From Parelaphostrongylus tenuis (Eukaryota; Nematoda; Chromadorea; Rhabditida; Metastrongylidae): a DNA stretch of 64,000 nucleotides. The notes below the pieces were generated by a model. That model ran no database searches. It was not told the DNA's origin and saw nothing but the letters and a program-made list of their open reading frames with translations. Both the position numbers and the translations under genes were made by a program. Of the stretch, positions 20,201-31,832 are shown one piece after another (position 1 is the first letter of the stretch; each line of letters opens with the position of its first letter). The stretch covers positions 248,001-312,000 of the forward strand of contig JAHQIW010000304.1 of the NCBI GenBank assembly GCA_019055375.1, written 5' to 3'.

Positions 20201-22633
20201 AAGTGTTGTACTCAAACAGGAATTGAAATAAAAGTTTTAGGTTCACATATGCAGTTTATGTGATTTTGAAGGATCCGATGTGACGGTAGTATCTTGGGGC
20301 ACACAAGTCCATGTTGCAACTGAGGCTGCGCAGATAGCAAAGGATAAGCTTGGAGTATCGGTTGAAGTCATTGATCTTGCCACTATCAATCCGTGGGACG
20401 AGGAAACTGTTGTCAAGGTGTGTTTCCAAGAAAGAGTTACTCAAATATTGGTAATGTCTAGTGTTCAGAGTGTGAAAAAGACGGGTCGTCTGATAGTTAC
20501 TCATGAGGCACCTATTACGTCAGGCTTTGGAGCTGAAATCGCTGCGAGCATACAGGTAGACTGTGTCATTGATTTATGACTACGTGATAATGTAATAATA
20601 AGTACATTATACTATCACAAGATTTGGCAGCAAAGATCTCTGTATTAGACGATTGGGTTCGCATCTTGACAAACCACTAAGAAATAGTTCGAGAGGAGAT
20701 TGAGCATTATTGATCTTATACCTCTAAGAATCTCTTAGACTTCTAGGACTACGTTGTCCGTGACGTTATCCATCATTTCCGGTCGTAGCTGGCTATGATC
20801 TTTTGCACTTAGTACGTGTTCCTCTTTTCTCATTTCTTTAGTAGTTTTAATGCACTATTAGAAAACGAAATCAAAATAAAACTCAAAAATTTGGTAATCA
20901 ACCTTCAAAATAAAACTGTCTCAAAAAATCATTTGGCACTATCATTTTGGTTTTTTACGGTAATTTTTCTATTATTTGATACTTCAAGAATTACAGCTTT
21001 TTGTGTAATTAAAAAACGTATTCGGGTAAGCAATTATATAATTAGACAAAAAAAGAGGCCAAAAAATCAAACTACATTTACAACAAGGAAAATCGGAAAT
21101 TTTCTCACAATTTTTCGCGAAATTGATAATCTGATATAACAACCTGTAACTTGCTCTTCGAATCGCAGCAGCTCCATGTTTTCGTTGGAATTTGACATTT
21201 TCTATCAAGAAGTCGGCTTTTTTGAAATCATATCCACCGTTAATAAAAGGAGCCTATGCTTTCGATGGGTGCGATGCTCACTGGGTTTTCTTTACGTCAT
21301 GCGCCAAATCTGGGTGGTTGAAACTTCGACGAACAGCGGACAATGTGATACGGCAAGGAAATATACGTAGAGTGATGAAAAACGCGGTCAACACTGAAAT
21401 ATTGTATAGTCAGAATTTATATCGTGAATAAGCGCAGCGCTTTTGCTGTGTGTAATAGTATGAGGAGCAGGAATGCCATTTTATTTGAGAAGTGTTAGCT
21501 TGGATTAGAGCACAGTGCTGTATAGGGGAATGAGGTGTTGAATTCAGAGAAATCATAAGAGTCTATCGGTGCGCGGAGAACAAAACACTTGTAAGTTCGA
21601 TGTCCCTTTAAGGACCTTGAGACTTTTTGATGCTCACCGTGCAACGTTGAGCCTCCCTCGGCTACTGTGATGGTGTCGTCGCGTTTCGTGGGAAAGCAGG
21701 CAGACAGCCAGACAAACATGCACAGATATGCAGGGCCGCTTGTCTGACTGCCCCGCAACTGAGGACACGACGCCGCCTGCCTATCGATGCTAGTCCGCAG
21801 AGGGGTATGGCGTACAGTCGTTCGATGCCCATTGCGAAAACTGAGCACTAAACGATAAGCAAATTACTCTTTGTCGAGCCACCCTAAATGTGATATGATT
21901 TTGTCAAAGAGAACGCAATTGGATTGTGTTACTGGTCCATTAATCGAGGTTTTGTGAGAAAATCTAGAGTTTGGAAGACGTATCACCAAAGTGGGACATA
22001 CTGTTCATGAGACTGGTCACAATATGTAGATGCTGCCCACATGTTGAAGAATAGAGAGACCCCGATCTGCAAAGTCACATCCAGTGTTACGAAATTGAAT
22101 ATATACTTTGAAATGGATGAATGAACGGACTATGAATTACGTTGGAAATCAGAACTCTCTTGACTTTGATGAAAAAACGAGAATCCCATATTCTTTTCCT
22201 GCGATGACATATATTTCATCGAGAAAATTGTTTCACGCGCTTTTTACCTCTTTTAGTTGCTTACTGTAGAAAACGACTATCGGAAGCATAGCTGATAACA
22301 ACACACTAGTTACACAGCGAACTTAAAAACTGGGGATTGCAATAGTACGTTGCACACCTTCGATTAAGAGTGGAATGGAAGATGTTGCGAAAAATGCCAT
22401 TACTTTGCTGATAAATCATCATCAGTTAGACTTTATGTTACTGATTATAGGTCAGTTTGCGAGAAGTCTTATTAATCAACACAAATATTTAGCGTCATTG
22501 TTTTCTACACCTCGAGTCCCCAATCGAACGAGTATGCGGATATGATACACCGTTTCCACACGTCTTCGAGCCATTCTATCTTCCAACAAAGTGGAAGCTA
22601 TTCGATGCCATTAAGAGGGCGATTAAGTATTAA
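16862..22633 (+). CDS. BCKDHB: 2-oxoisovalerate dehydrogenase subunit beta, mitochondrial (BCKDHB)
   Basis: E1 beta subunit of the mitochondrial branched-chain 2-oxoacid dehydrogenase complex, which catalyses thiamine-dependent decarboxylation of Leu/Ile/Val-derived oxoacids. Exons: 16862-16982, 17892-18044, 19210-19343, 19425-19580, 19977-20066, 20117-20198, 20272-20417, 20469-20555, 22493-22633. Phases agree and give 369 residues (human 392). The first exon has an Arg-rich presequence and SAAHFTYFP, matching the mature start of the family. Then come [88 protein letters not shown] and the C-terminal [18 protein letters not shown]. Exon 4 ends at a GC donor (AAG|GCGAGA). I chose the start at 16862 because of the acceptors just upstream. 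Introns 2 and 8 are large; intron 1 holds an H1 element. Confidence 0.95.
17284..17289 (+). terminator. Poly(A) signal AATAAA
   Basis: Canonical AATAAA 24 bases after the stop of the alternative ORF, inside BCKDHB intron 1. If used, it would truncate the BCKDHB transcript. Confidence 0.55.
17350..17735. mobile_element. H1 hammerhead foldback element, copy c, in BCKDHB intron 1
   Basis: The left arm (CTGATGACATATTCTGAGCC, TTATGGCACTTATTTAGTGG) is the reverse complement of the right arm (AGACCTCATGAAAGACTCAG, ATATGTTATCGGATTATATT). The left arm carries a minus-strand hammerhead motif (17405-17446: CTGATGA intact, GAGA in place of GAAA, stem I 5 of 6 pairs). The right arm carries a plus-strand one near 17608-17650, with the first core base changed (TTGATGA) and GGAG in place of GAAA. 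Both are probably inactive. Confidence 0.75.
18360..18432. repeat. TA-rich microsatellite in BCKDHB intron 2
   Basis: Alternating ATATATACGTATATGTATAC-type sequence. Confidence 0.85.
18946..19150. repeat. TA-rich microsatellite in BCKDHB intron 2
   Basis: About 200 bases of alternating TATATA/CATATG sequence upstream of exon 3. Confidence 0.85.
20556..22492 (+). other. Large BCKDHB intron 8
   Basis: AT-rich first half; 21600-21830 is a GC-richer patch with many CpG. Short frames at 21192-21431 (plus) and 21495-21848 (minus) have no family features I recognise. Exon 9 follows an ATTTAG acceptor at 22487-22492. Confidence 0.6.
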
Positions 22634-23372
22634 GAATAACAACATGACATGAGGCTTATGGCGTCATTTTTCGGTTAAAAGTAGCTCGTGTCGTGTTCTT
22701 CAGGTTAGTGGAATTTCATTCTGCTTATTGCTACTTCATTGATAGTCTGTATAGTACCATTGTTATCGCCTTAAATACTATCCTTGTAATTCAATTTTGT
22801 AACGGTGTCATTACATATCAAAAACCTTGTGTTTTACTTCTAAGTAATAAGACATCTACTGTTTTTCTTTGAATTAAAAAAATTATGAGAATACTATCGC
22901 AGATTTCAGTATTTATTGGATATAGAATATCTTCATTGCTCTTGATAAGTAGCACAAAGATGTTAACTTTATTTTCTTGTGACGCATAAATCTGCTATTA
23001 AAATCCCAGTTAAGAATTAGGAATAACAACGTTGTGTTAACGATGAGGCGTCATCTGTCTTCAAAGAATAGGTGTGATATCATGTTCTTCATTGTTAGTA
23101 GGAAGTTCATCTTGCTTGTTGCTACTTTATTGACATTTCAGTTGCTCTTATAATTACCATCGTTAGTCCCCAGAAATTTCCCATTCAAATTCCATGTTTG
23201 ACGGTGTCACTACATATCACCAAACTTGTGTTCATCCAGTCAACAGAGTGTTTACTCATTCTTATGAATCATAAATTTAATGTAAAATTTCCACATATGT
23301 CAGCATTTATTGGATGCGTAGAGTATCTTTATTGCCACAAATAAGTAATACAAAGATGTTAATTCTATTCTC
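22622..23372. repeat. Diverged tandem duplication starting at the BCKDHB 3' end
   Basis: Two direct copies of about 380 bases. Copy one starts AAGTATTAAGAATAACAACA, overlapping the BCKDHB stop codon; copy two starts near 23014 with AAGAATTAGGAATAACAACG. Shared blocks in the same order include GAGGC..GGCGTCAT, TTGTTGCTACTT or TATTGCTACTTC, ACGGTGTCA.TACATATCA, and AGCACAAAGATGTTAA or AATACAAAGATGTTAA. No coding potential. Confidence 0.7.
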
Positions 23373-25041
23373 CGTGGCGCGAATATATAAAGCTCGATTT
23401 TGTACATGAGATTGTAATACACTGTTATAACATATTATATCAATAGTTATAATAATACACTGAGTGACACTGAAGCAGTTTTTTCAGTTGTTAAATCTGT
23501 AAAAATTTCAACAACAATACTTCTGAGATTCATCTATACTTGTACCGAATTGCTTAGAGAACAGTCTAGATTAAGCTTGTCGTTCATGCCAATGTACGGT
23601 GCCATTATATAAGCTGCTATTTTTGAAATGATTATATAACTCTAAGGAGAACGTTGTCGATCAGAACATCAGCAAGCGATGAGAGGAGCAGTGGGTGTGA
23701 AGAGGACATGCCTTCGTATGTTTTCATATTTACCCTACAAAGTAAGGATGATCGTATCGACTACGTGGATAACGTTCGATTAGTCGACTGATGACGACCA
23801 ATCCATGGAATTCCTGTTCCCTTCCACAAACAGCTATCTCCACAGTCATCCTATTTTTGAAGGCTTATCCAGGCTTCACTTTTCTAGAGCTTGTCGTTGA
23901 AATTCATGTTGACGATTTGGCACCTTGTTCAGTTTATGATGAATTACGCGAAGGGCCTGCACCACCTTAAAAGTTTCTGTATCAAAATTAGATGACAAAC
24001 AATGGTGTGTGAGTTTCAGGGTTCTTGCACATCATTATTGCCGTGCTTTGGAATATCTCTGCTAGATTTTTCGATCTACTTTGGAAGCTTCCGTTTTGTC
24101 ACCACAAGTATTCACAAAGGCGGCAAAACGTTGTCGACTTACGTTTTCTGTGTCACGAACGATCAGTTGCATGCTGGATTTTGATGGAATCCGACAAACC
24201 GGTATTGCCTCAACATCAGTGACTTTCTTCTGTTCACTTGCCTCAAGCATTGGTCGTTTTTCCTCTCCCAACATCATTAGTCGGGTCTAAAACGTAACGT
24301 CATAAAACAGTCTAACGTGGCAAAGATTTCTTCCTTTCTGTGGCCAATAAAACTCTCATCCAAATGCATCAGTGATTAGGCACTGAACTGGAAATTATGA
24401 GATGTGGCAATTCTCTCCAATGGGTATGTTTCCGTACTCTCAATCCATTCTCCAACCCTATGACCACAAGTCCCTTTTGATCCGTCTTAAGAATAGAGGA
24501 ATCATTGTTCCATCGTTCTATGGGCTTAGGCTTCTGTTCTCATTCTATATTGCCAGATGAATGCGCTATGGACCCTAAGCCTTAGCGTAGAAGTGCGAAT
24601 GGTTCTTCCAGCGCTTTATTTGGCATTTTTGTCAAAAATCAAAAACCAAGTTAAGCTTCAGGGCCAGCAAAATTTACGTCATCAAATAACTACTGAAAAT
24701 CCGCTGTAAGAGCATCCATCAACTCCAGTTGAGCAAAGAGTGCGTGTTGAATGTGAAATGTGATCTTATATCCGCTGCTACAGCGCTAAAATTATGTCTC
24801 TTTAGAAGCCAAGTACAGAATTGAAATAACTGAGAATTAGTCATCGAATGATTACAAAAGTCTGGAAAAGAGCAAGAAAGGCTTGCCCTCAAAAGTACTG
24901 AATAGTATATTGAGATAATAGAATCAAACCCCAAACCCTTTACAATTCTCTACGATAAAGTTCTATTATCTTAGATAAGCGCTACATTTGCAGTTAACTG
25001 TGGATATTTATCGAAGATTGTTACGCTCACTTCGACATTCA

Positions 25042-25047
<6 letters not shown>
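23373..25047. other. No recognisable gene
   Basis: The short overlapping frames at 24002-24290 on both strands match nothing I know. The C-terminal exons of the minus-strand K+ channel probably lie in the right part of this stretch, but I cannot place them. Confidence 0.4.

Positions 25048-25098
<51 letters not shown>
25048..25098. repeat. (TA)n microsatellite
   Basis: Pure TA repeat of about 50 bases just downstream (on the minus strand) of the last K+ channel exon I can place. Confidence 0.95.
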
Positions 25099-25100
<2 letters not shown>

Positions 25101-25123
25101 TTAAAGTGAATCAGAACACTAAC

Positions 25124-27092
25124 CTCGTTTTGAACTACCTCACCATTACTATACGATGACTCTGAATGACTAGTCACCTATAAATATCCAAAGATTATGC
25201 ATCTCAAATAAGTATAGTCAAATAAGTTACCGTATCGTGACAAGCCGCTTCTAGAATGTTGTCCAAGTCACGTAGTAGTGCTCGAAGTCGTTGTGGACAT
25301 ACCTGAAATTAGCTGATAACGTTGAGAAATTGACCATCAATCTATTGTGCTTACTCCAAATTCTTCGGCCACGAGTGTAATTAGCTCTTGAACAGTTAAC
25401 ACTCTACCACCAAACCAAATCTCTACATCTTTAGTGCCAGTGAACCGCCTAAAGTGCGATTTAATATAAGGTGACGACACATCAGCATATGAAGAATGAT
25501 GAAGTATCAGAAGTTTTTCAAAAGAATCTAGTGAACAAACCGTCCAATGTAGTGCAAGTATTGCACGTAACAGCCGAACGCTTGGAAAAGTGTCGATAAA
25601 ATGATTACGCCTACAAAATCATATCTGAATCTATATCTTTTTCTTGAAAAAATATCTAGTGTGACGATTTAACGATAAGTAAAACTTCGTCTCACCTGTT
25701 GAAAGGAACGAGATAATAGCCAAAGCATGCGTCCAAGTATCAGGAACTGGGATAAGATCGCCATAACCAATTGTAGATACTGAGATAAAACTAAAAACGA
25801 TCTATTTCACTCATTGTCGTACTTACAGGATTTCCTACACGCCTCTCATCAGTTTTATTACAGCATATGGCTCTACTTAACTTGTTTACCGGAGATCATA
25901 GTTTATCAATTAGCTACTTTATCATTCTCGCATTTCTGTCCAGATTTTCAGGTATTTTCATTACTAAATGGTTACGTTGGAGTGGTTCGAGAATCGACTT
26001 TGTGAGAAGAAACCAGTAGAAATCCACATTACATCTGATCATAGGAGCACGAAATGATGCAACTAGTTAGTGGGGGCTTTGTCATTAAATTACAAGGTAC
26101 ATAAATTCGGTAATCAAATGGAAGAGGATTATTTTGCGATGGATCATAAAAACTAGCAACAGTTTGTGGATTACGTGACATCTATGAGCTCATACCTGCA
26201 ATAGACAGCATCAAAAAACCGCATCTGTCCCATCCATGTGCTGAATATAAGACCACCGACACCAAAGTGTAAGAAAAGTAGCACGAACGACAACCAAAGT
26301 GGCAGCCCCTTTGATACTGTCCTCTGCAACGCACATTTTATGAATATGGTACATTCACTAACAATAAATAATGGTGACTCTTTGATAGCTGCCTACAAGG
26401 GAATTTGAGCAGCTCATAATTCAAGAAACATAGCACCATACCACTTCAGTCTTTAATCTTTTCAAAACATGCATCGAAATCAATGCATATTCTCCATTGC
26501 GAGTTAACAGAACCAAGTCATAACCTCATTTCCGAAGCTCTTTTTGATGATCAAGTAGGCGTCAACGACGAATTGACCATTATTGGAGAGCACTAGGATT
26601 ACGAGTGGGATCCCAATAACGCAATAGAACAAACAACATAATTTACCCCTATTTGTGGTCGGGTGTATATTGCCATAACCTGAAAATGTAGAATACATCA
26701 TAAGGCCCTCTTCTTGTACATTACTGATCAAAGAAAATATTTCTTTCTCGTATGTAGATAGCAGTCATAATTTCTCTTAGGAATATGTAGATAGCAGTCA
26801 TAAATGGGCGAATGGTTAGAAATGGACTGGTCACAAGAATTTTGTAAAACGTCACAAATCAGTTTAGCTTATTGGTGGGTACGAAGTGGTATATTTTCTA
26901 GTTAGATCACAAAGCATTGAACAAATTTGGCTGACCTATTGTAGTGATAGTGGTGAATGTGAACAGAAGTGCTGATGGAAACTCCTCCTTGCCAATTGCT
27001 TCGTCAACATGCCGTAGTATGACGGTGCCAAGCAGAATGTAAAAAATCAAGAGCAGGTTCAGGAGCACGTGAGGTATAGAAGCGACCAGTAA
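25124..27092 (-). CDS. Two-pore-domain (TWK-type) potassium channel, partial at both ends
   Basis: Plasma-membrane K+ leak channel family. Minus-strand exons in order: 27092-26936, 26679-26525, 26323-26196, 25790-25696, 25610-25541, 25448-25355, 25302-25231, 25177-25124. All junctions are GT-AG and in phase. TM1 is PHVLLNLLLIFYILLGTVIL. Pore 1 is FTTITTIGYGNIHP, with the GYG filter split across an intron. TM2 is LFYCVIGIPLVILVLSNNGQ and TM3 is PLWLSFVLLFLHFGVGGLIF. Pore 2 is FISVSTIGYGDLIP and TM4 is GVIILSTLFQAFGCYVQYLH. A cytosolic KDVEIWFGGRVLTVQELI region typical of nematode TWK channels follows. The TM1-pore linker is very short (about 15 residues), leaving no room for the usual extracellular cap. 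The N-terminal exon(s) and the stop codon were not found. The paralogue cannot be named. Confidence 0.9.
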
Positions 27093-28254
27093 CTGTAGGG
27101 AGAAGATATTTATACTATGAAGTAACAATGTAATGACTACTGAGTAGATACTAATTTTCTAAAGTGTACTACTAAAGTGTACGGAAGCCTATATGCAAAA
27201 AACGAGCACATCAGATTCTGTGTCGGTTTTCTGCTAGTATTAGTCTTCTGAACCAGAGGATTACCAACAGTATCGCACCTCTTTGACAAAGTCTCTTTCA
27301 CTGCAACATCGATCCTGCATGAATTCTTGTTTCCATGTATGATACGGTTTCATGCCTCCTTGCTGGATAAATCGGTAGTGACTGACGCAGATTTTCTGAA
27401 GAAGAAAATCGACGCATTTCGTCTTAGTCGTTTGTCACAGTGATAAAGAAGCACTGCCGTTTGTCGACAAGCACCAGGGATAAGCACCATCGATTCCACC
27501 CACTTTAGTCATTCCAGACGTATTCCTTCAGCTAGGCTCAAATTCGGCATGATGAATATTCTACTTGATTCAAAAGAAAAACATAAGCATTGCAGGCAGC
27601 ATTTTGAGATTTACTTTAATTAAAATGTCAACTTCTACTGACTGCCTAATTCATTTTTAATGGCAGAGTACGATCTGTAATGTAGCCACAGAAATGCTGC
27701 GATACGAGCAAAAGTTGGAACCTCGTGCATGTATAAAAGACTCATACAACGACTATGCCTTTCCGCCAGACATGTATAAAGGATGAACTGTACAAGCAAC
27801 ACCTATAAGAACTGCAAAACGATTTACAGGCAAAAATGAAGAATTCAAGGCCAGTTCATACTGTGAGGAGCAAAAAGCGTAGTGATAGTGATATCGTGCA
27901 GTACGTGAACAGCCCGATCTCCATAGGCGCTGGTTCTACTAGAAGTTAGCAGAATGGCTCCATTTCGCACCAGGCTCAACGAATCTCTTATTCATCCTTG
28001 ATTGAGAAAACGCTACTGAACTACGAAATCCCACTCTTTGCGATCCATTTAGGAACACTCTAGAATCACTATCTCAGAACTCAAGAGGAAATTTACTCAA
28101 CCGGTATGCAACGACTTTCATGACAGATAATAAAGATATTCCAAGTAGCTGTCGAAACCACACGCAAAAGATTATTTGGAATAGTTCTAAAATTTATGAT
28201 CTGAAACCGCCATTACTTTTGTAGCAACTTAATACAAAAACATAGATTTGCTAC
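27093..28254. other. No recognisable exon; probable 5' intron of the K+ channel
   Basis: Upstream exons of the minus-strand K+ channel are expected somewhere to the right, but no frame here shows a recognisable N-terminus. Confidence 0.4.
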
Positions 28255-28385
28255 ATTGGTAGGCCACGGATAACTACGTAGATCCGATACGGATTTTAAC
28301 ACCTTTAACGACGCCTAATGAGGTTGAATGCATAGCGCAATCTGTGATTGATCGACACAAAGAGTTAAATCCTTTTACCTTTTAG
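28255..28385 (+). repeat. SINE family A, 3' fragment
   Basis: Matches only the A tail: TTGGTAGGCCACGG, then GTTGAATGCATAGCGCAATC, TGATTGATCGACAC and a final TCCTTTTACCTTTT. Confidence 0.55.
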
Positions 28386-29214
28386 GCAACAGACATTCTA
28401 ATTTTCAGAAATTTCATATTATGAATTAAATCGACACAATATTTGTAATATCAGCAGATTATCATGGGATTAAGAGTTAAAAGTATGATGAAATCCGAAT
28501 TATTTTATAGATATCATTCTAGTCACTTTGACTTTACAACTAAAGTGCAGTTCACCTATGCAAATATCAATGATCTATCACCTTGTGGTAACAAAAAGGT
28601 GTCTGCACATCCATCTTCTCAGCACGAATGTAGTACACACGTTCACTGTCCTTCTTGAACTGCGACAGTCATGTGTGGCCAAAACTTTCAACAACATCAG
28701 TATCCTTAGTCCAGCAAGGAAACTGTCTGAGTTTTTCGTGTGGATAATCGAGTAAGAAGAATAGAGAAACTTCACGTCATCCATGCCGCAAGTTAAATAA
28801 AAGCCGGTTTTTCAAAAATTCAGCGAATTTAATACAGTAGGAACTGTTGCGGCGCGAACTAGCTGAGGAAAAGCAATTTTTTTAATGAACGATCCCTCAT
28901 TGATTGTTCAATATAAAAAACATCGATAGTGAGGTCACTTTGGCCTGCGACATTCTCCTCCATTGAATTCGGTTGGATGCTACATAGAAGACCTATTACG
29001 AAAGATGTGCTGTTAATACTATACTCGCAGGATAGAGGCCCTGAAGAAGTTAATGGAAAGAGAACGCCAGCCACAACAAGGGTTTAGTCGTAACCTTGAG
29101 CTCATATAGAATAGAACAAATTATAAAGGCACTACTGCCGAAACGCACGTACGACTCTGACTTACTAAGCTCGGAAAAGCTCTGATCATTCTCAAAGACA
29201 AGTGATAGTTTCAA
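28386..29214. other. No recognisable gene
   Basis: Short frames at 28464-28784 and 28859-29074 have no recognisable motif and no coherent splice structure. Confidence 0.4.
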
Positions 29215-29400
29215 TTGCCTTGCAATCATTTTTGAGCCACGCAGTCAGTGGTCTGTCAAACAGGGCTGACTTATGGAGCCCGATACCCTGTTTCGATCTT
29301 GCGATCTCGTCAGTCGGCCAGTTACCCTTTCTCATCTTTTGCTAATCTCTGTGGGAGCTCCAGTCCCCGCACTAAGAGTTAGCGACGAATGATAGTATCA
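29215..29400 (-). mobile_element. H2 hammerhead element fragment
   Basis: GGGAGCTCCAGTCCCCGCAC and TAAGAGTTAGCGACGAATGA (29349-29389) parallel the interior of the H2 copy at 53.6 kb. On the minus strand at about 29276-29319 lies a hammerhead motif: CTGACGA, stem II GATC/GATC closed by a GCAA tetraloop, GAAAC, then a diverged stem III. Stem I pairs GCCGA with TCGG(G). The element is truncated; activity is uncertain. Confidence 0.5.
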
Positions 29401-29899
29401 AACAAATGGTAGTTTCAAATTATACGAGATATCAGCTTTCGATCGACCTCGCCACTCGTAATAAACTTATAATATCACGATAACTCTCATTTTTGACTGA
29501 AAGAAGGTACATTTTCTTAATAAATCTCATTTTTGAGTTGAAACAAGGAACTAAAACGCATCCATTTTTGATGGCTACCATCTCGGTTTCATCATCTTCG
29601 AGTCGTATATGTAATGTTATACCGCCTCGTTTTAATTGCTAAATGAACAATTTTGTCTCGATAAAAAATCATAATGCAAATGGGGGCTCATTCTGTTGGT
29701 AAAGCACTTACTGATCTACGAAGTGAGGGCACCGTCTGCTAATTGCAAAGTATGATAAATGAAATTTACTCAGTGTACATTCTCTCATTGAAAGCTGAGA
29801 CGAGGTTGATAGCAAAAAGATAAATGAGTAAAAGTATAAATAATAAGTAACTGAAATATGAAATGGTAAATATAATCGATAAGAATAGTACAATGATAG

Positions 29900-29971
29900 A
29901 TGTAATAAATAATAAATAATAAATAATAAATAATAAATAATAATATAATTAATAATTAATAATAAATAATA

Positions 29972-30022
<51 letters not shown>
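29900..30022. repeat. (AATAAT)n / (TAA)n microsatellite
   Basis: About 120 bases of AATAAATAAT grading into pure AAT triplets. Confidence 0.95.
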
Positions 30023-30024
<2 letters not shown>

Positions 30025-31544
30025 GTATACGGGTTACTCCGCATACAAAATCTCTCTGAGATTCGTTGCTAAATCAATCGTCATTATGAAGTGTTTGTTC
30101 ATTCCTTCCATTCATCCTTGTCTTTTGAATATTCGATCAAAAGGGCTCAAAAACGTGATGGTCGATATTGACTTTATTGTATCAAAAGCAATATACATAG
30201 TCGTGGAACGGCAAATTATTTCTGCCAGAGGATTGTGGTGCTCACTGTAGAGTCTTCATAGATGTTTTCTAGTTCCATTCTTACCAGATTTTATGTTGCC
30301 GATCTAGGTATTCCTTTGTACGGACAGAAATCGGTTTAGTCATCATGGCAGACTTTTCATCCAACGTATGTCACACAAGAGTTGAAGGAAGTAGTCTAGA
30401 AAACTCTCTGGCATTTGCTGAACTTCCACAAGCGCTTCATGTCGTGATTTAGGTGGAAGACGTGTGCCATGACCATCTGTGTTACAACAATAGGTGATTT
30501 TCTCTAACAGCATAGACATGAGAACTTCAAGAGTTCAGAAACGAAAAAGCCAATCCCTTCAAAGACACGGTGATAAACCCATTGGTAAAATGTGCAGGTC
30601 ACTTCTGTTTGCACGAAAGAACACATATGAAAGCTAAACATGCGATAATGTGTTCTTTTAAGAACTTTGCGTGCGCAGGAAATAAAGAGATGGCGACTTA
30701 TAACTCATGGGCACCATCCTCGTGCCAGACTAAAAACAACACAATGGAAAATTCAGATTTATAAGAATGTTGGATTCCTGGAATATTGTTGGATAATGAA
30801 ACGCAATAGTTGAATTTTGAAAGTTTAAGAAATAGTCGAAGAAGCAGTCAGAAAATGAAAATTCTTTCCCATACACGATTATCTCAGCAGCTTTTTTCTA
30901 TACGCGAGTAAGTTTTCAATTTCGTTACAAAATCACAATTTTAATCATCAACTTTTTGTTCGGAGTCGTTTTCTAACACTTAGTAATATGTATTAGATGC
31001 GTGGCTTCATTATTACAGAAATGATAGCAAATGCTCCACTCGGATTTCGATTCCTTAACAACTGTGAGCGTAATTAACGTTTTGGACACCATGGACCCAC
31101 GGCTTTTGTGTGTTAATTGGCAAGGCTGAACGGCCCTGCTCCACCTCCTCCGCGAATTTAAGCTCCAGCATGTGAATCACTGTCTGTCTCACTCCTCTCT
31201 GACTAGCCCATCGGGAAGAATGTTGCTGGTTGGATCCCCTACCACTACGCCTCAGTGTGGTTTTATTCACTTGGTTTTTGATGCCGAATAGTATTGAAGG
31301 TTCCATTATAGCGTAAATATAACAGCAAAAAAGGCTGCTGTCTAACATTTCACTACTACTTGATATAAAAAGTATAAAGTATTGTGATATAATATCTTTA
31401 TAAGTTGCAGGTTGTTGAAGCTTATAAGTTCAAGATTGTTGAAAAAATGGCCATAAACACTGCAGTCGACTATTTTGAAACCTCGTTAAAGTACAATATA
31501 ATCTGACAATGTAAATTGAGCCTTGCATTAGGTCTCTTATATAT
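30023..31544. other. No recognisable gene
   Basis: 31080-31345 is a GC-richer block with a 97-codon minus-strand frame that looks like part of an interspersed repeat, but I cannot name it. The rest shows nothing. Confidence 0.4.
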
Positions 31545-31832
31545 AGTTATACAGTGCTTGTCACAAATACCCACGTAACAATCATACGCCATGCAGTCGA
31601 CAATCAGTCACTCTGAAAGATGTCACCGTGATTGTTTCACTGTACGTCGAGTGTGAAAAGTTCGTCATCGATTCCTCTATATAGGGGTGTAACCCCAAGG
31701 AACCGACTGAAAGATAAGGCACCGTGCACCTGACGATTCCGTAAGGCCGAAGCACATGTCTTGTACTGTATAAGTGCCCATAACAGACCTCATAGAAGGC
31801 TCAAAATACAATGTCAGATTAAATGCTGAGAA
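31545..31832 (+). mobile_element. H1 hammerhead element, copy d
   Basis: Left end GTCTCTTATATATAGTTATA with AGTGCTTGTCACAAATACCC, then CGACAATCAGTCACT, TGATTGTTTCACTGTACGTC and TATATAGGGGTGTAACCCC, a hammerhead motif, and the right terminus AGACCTCATAGAAGGCTCAA. The hammerhead (about 31725-31768) has CTGACGA but a broken stem II (ATTCC against GGCC) and GAAG. Probably inactive. Confidence 0.7.

Noticed and set aside
21192..21848. Frames in BCKDHB intron 8 as possible nested genes
   Set aside because: No recognisable domain, no convincing splice partners; chance or unknown repeat.
29900..30022. Repeat array as a CRISPR or origin-like structure
   Set aside because: Pure AAT-type microsatellite without spacers, in a eukaryotic sequence.
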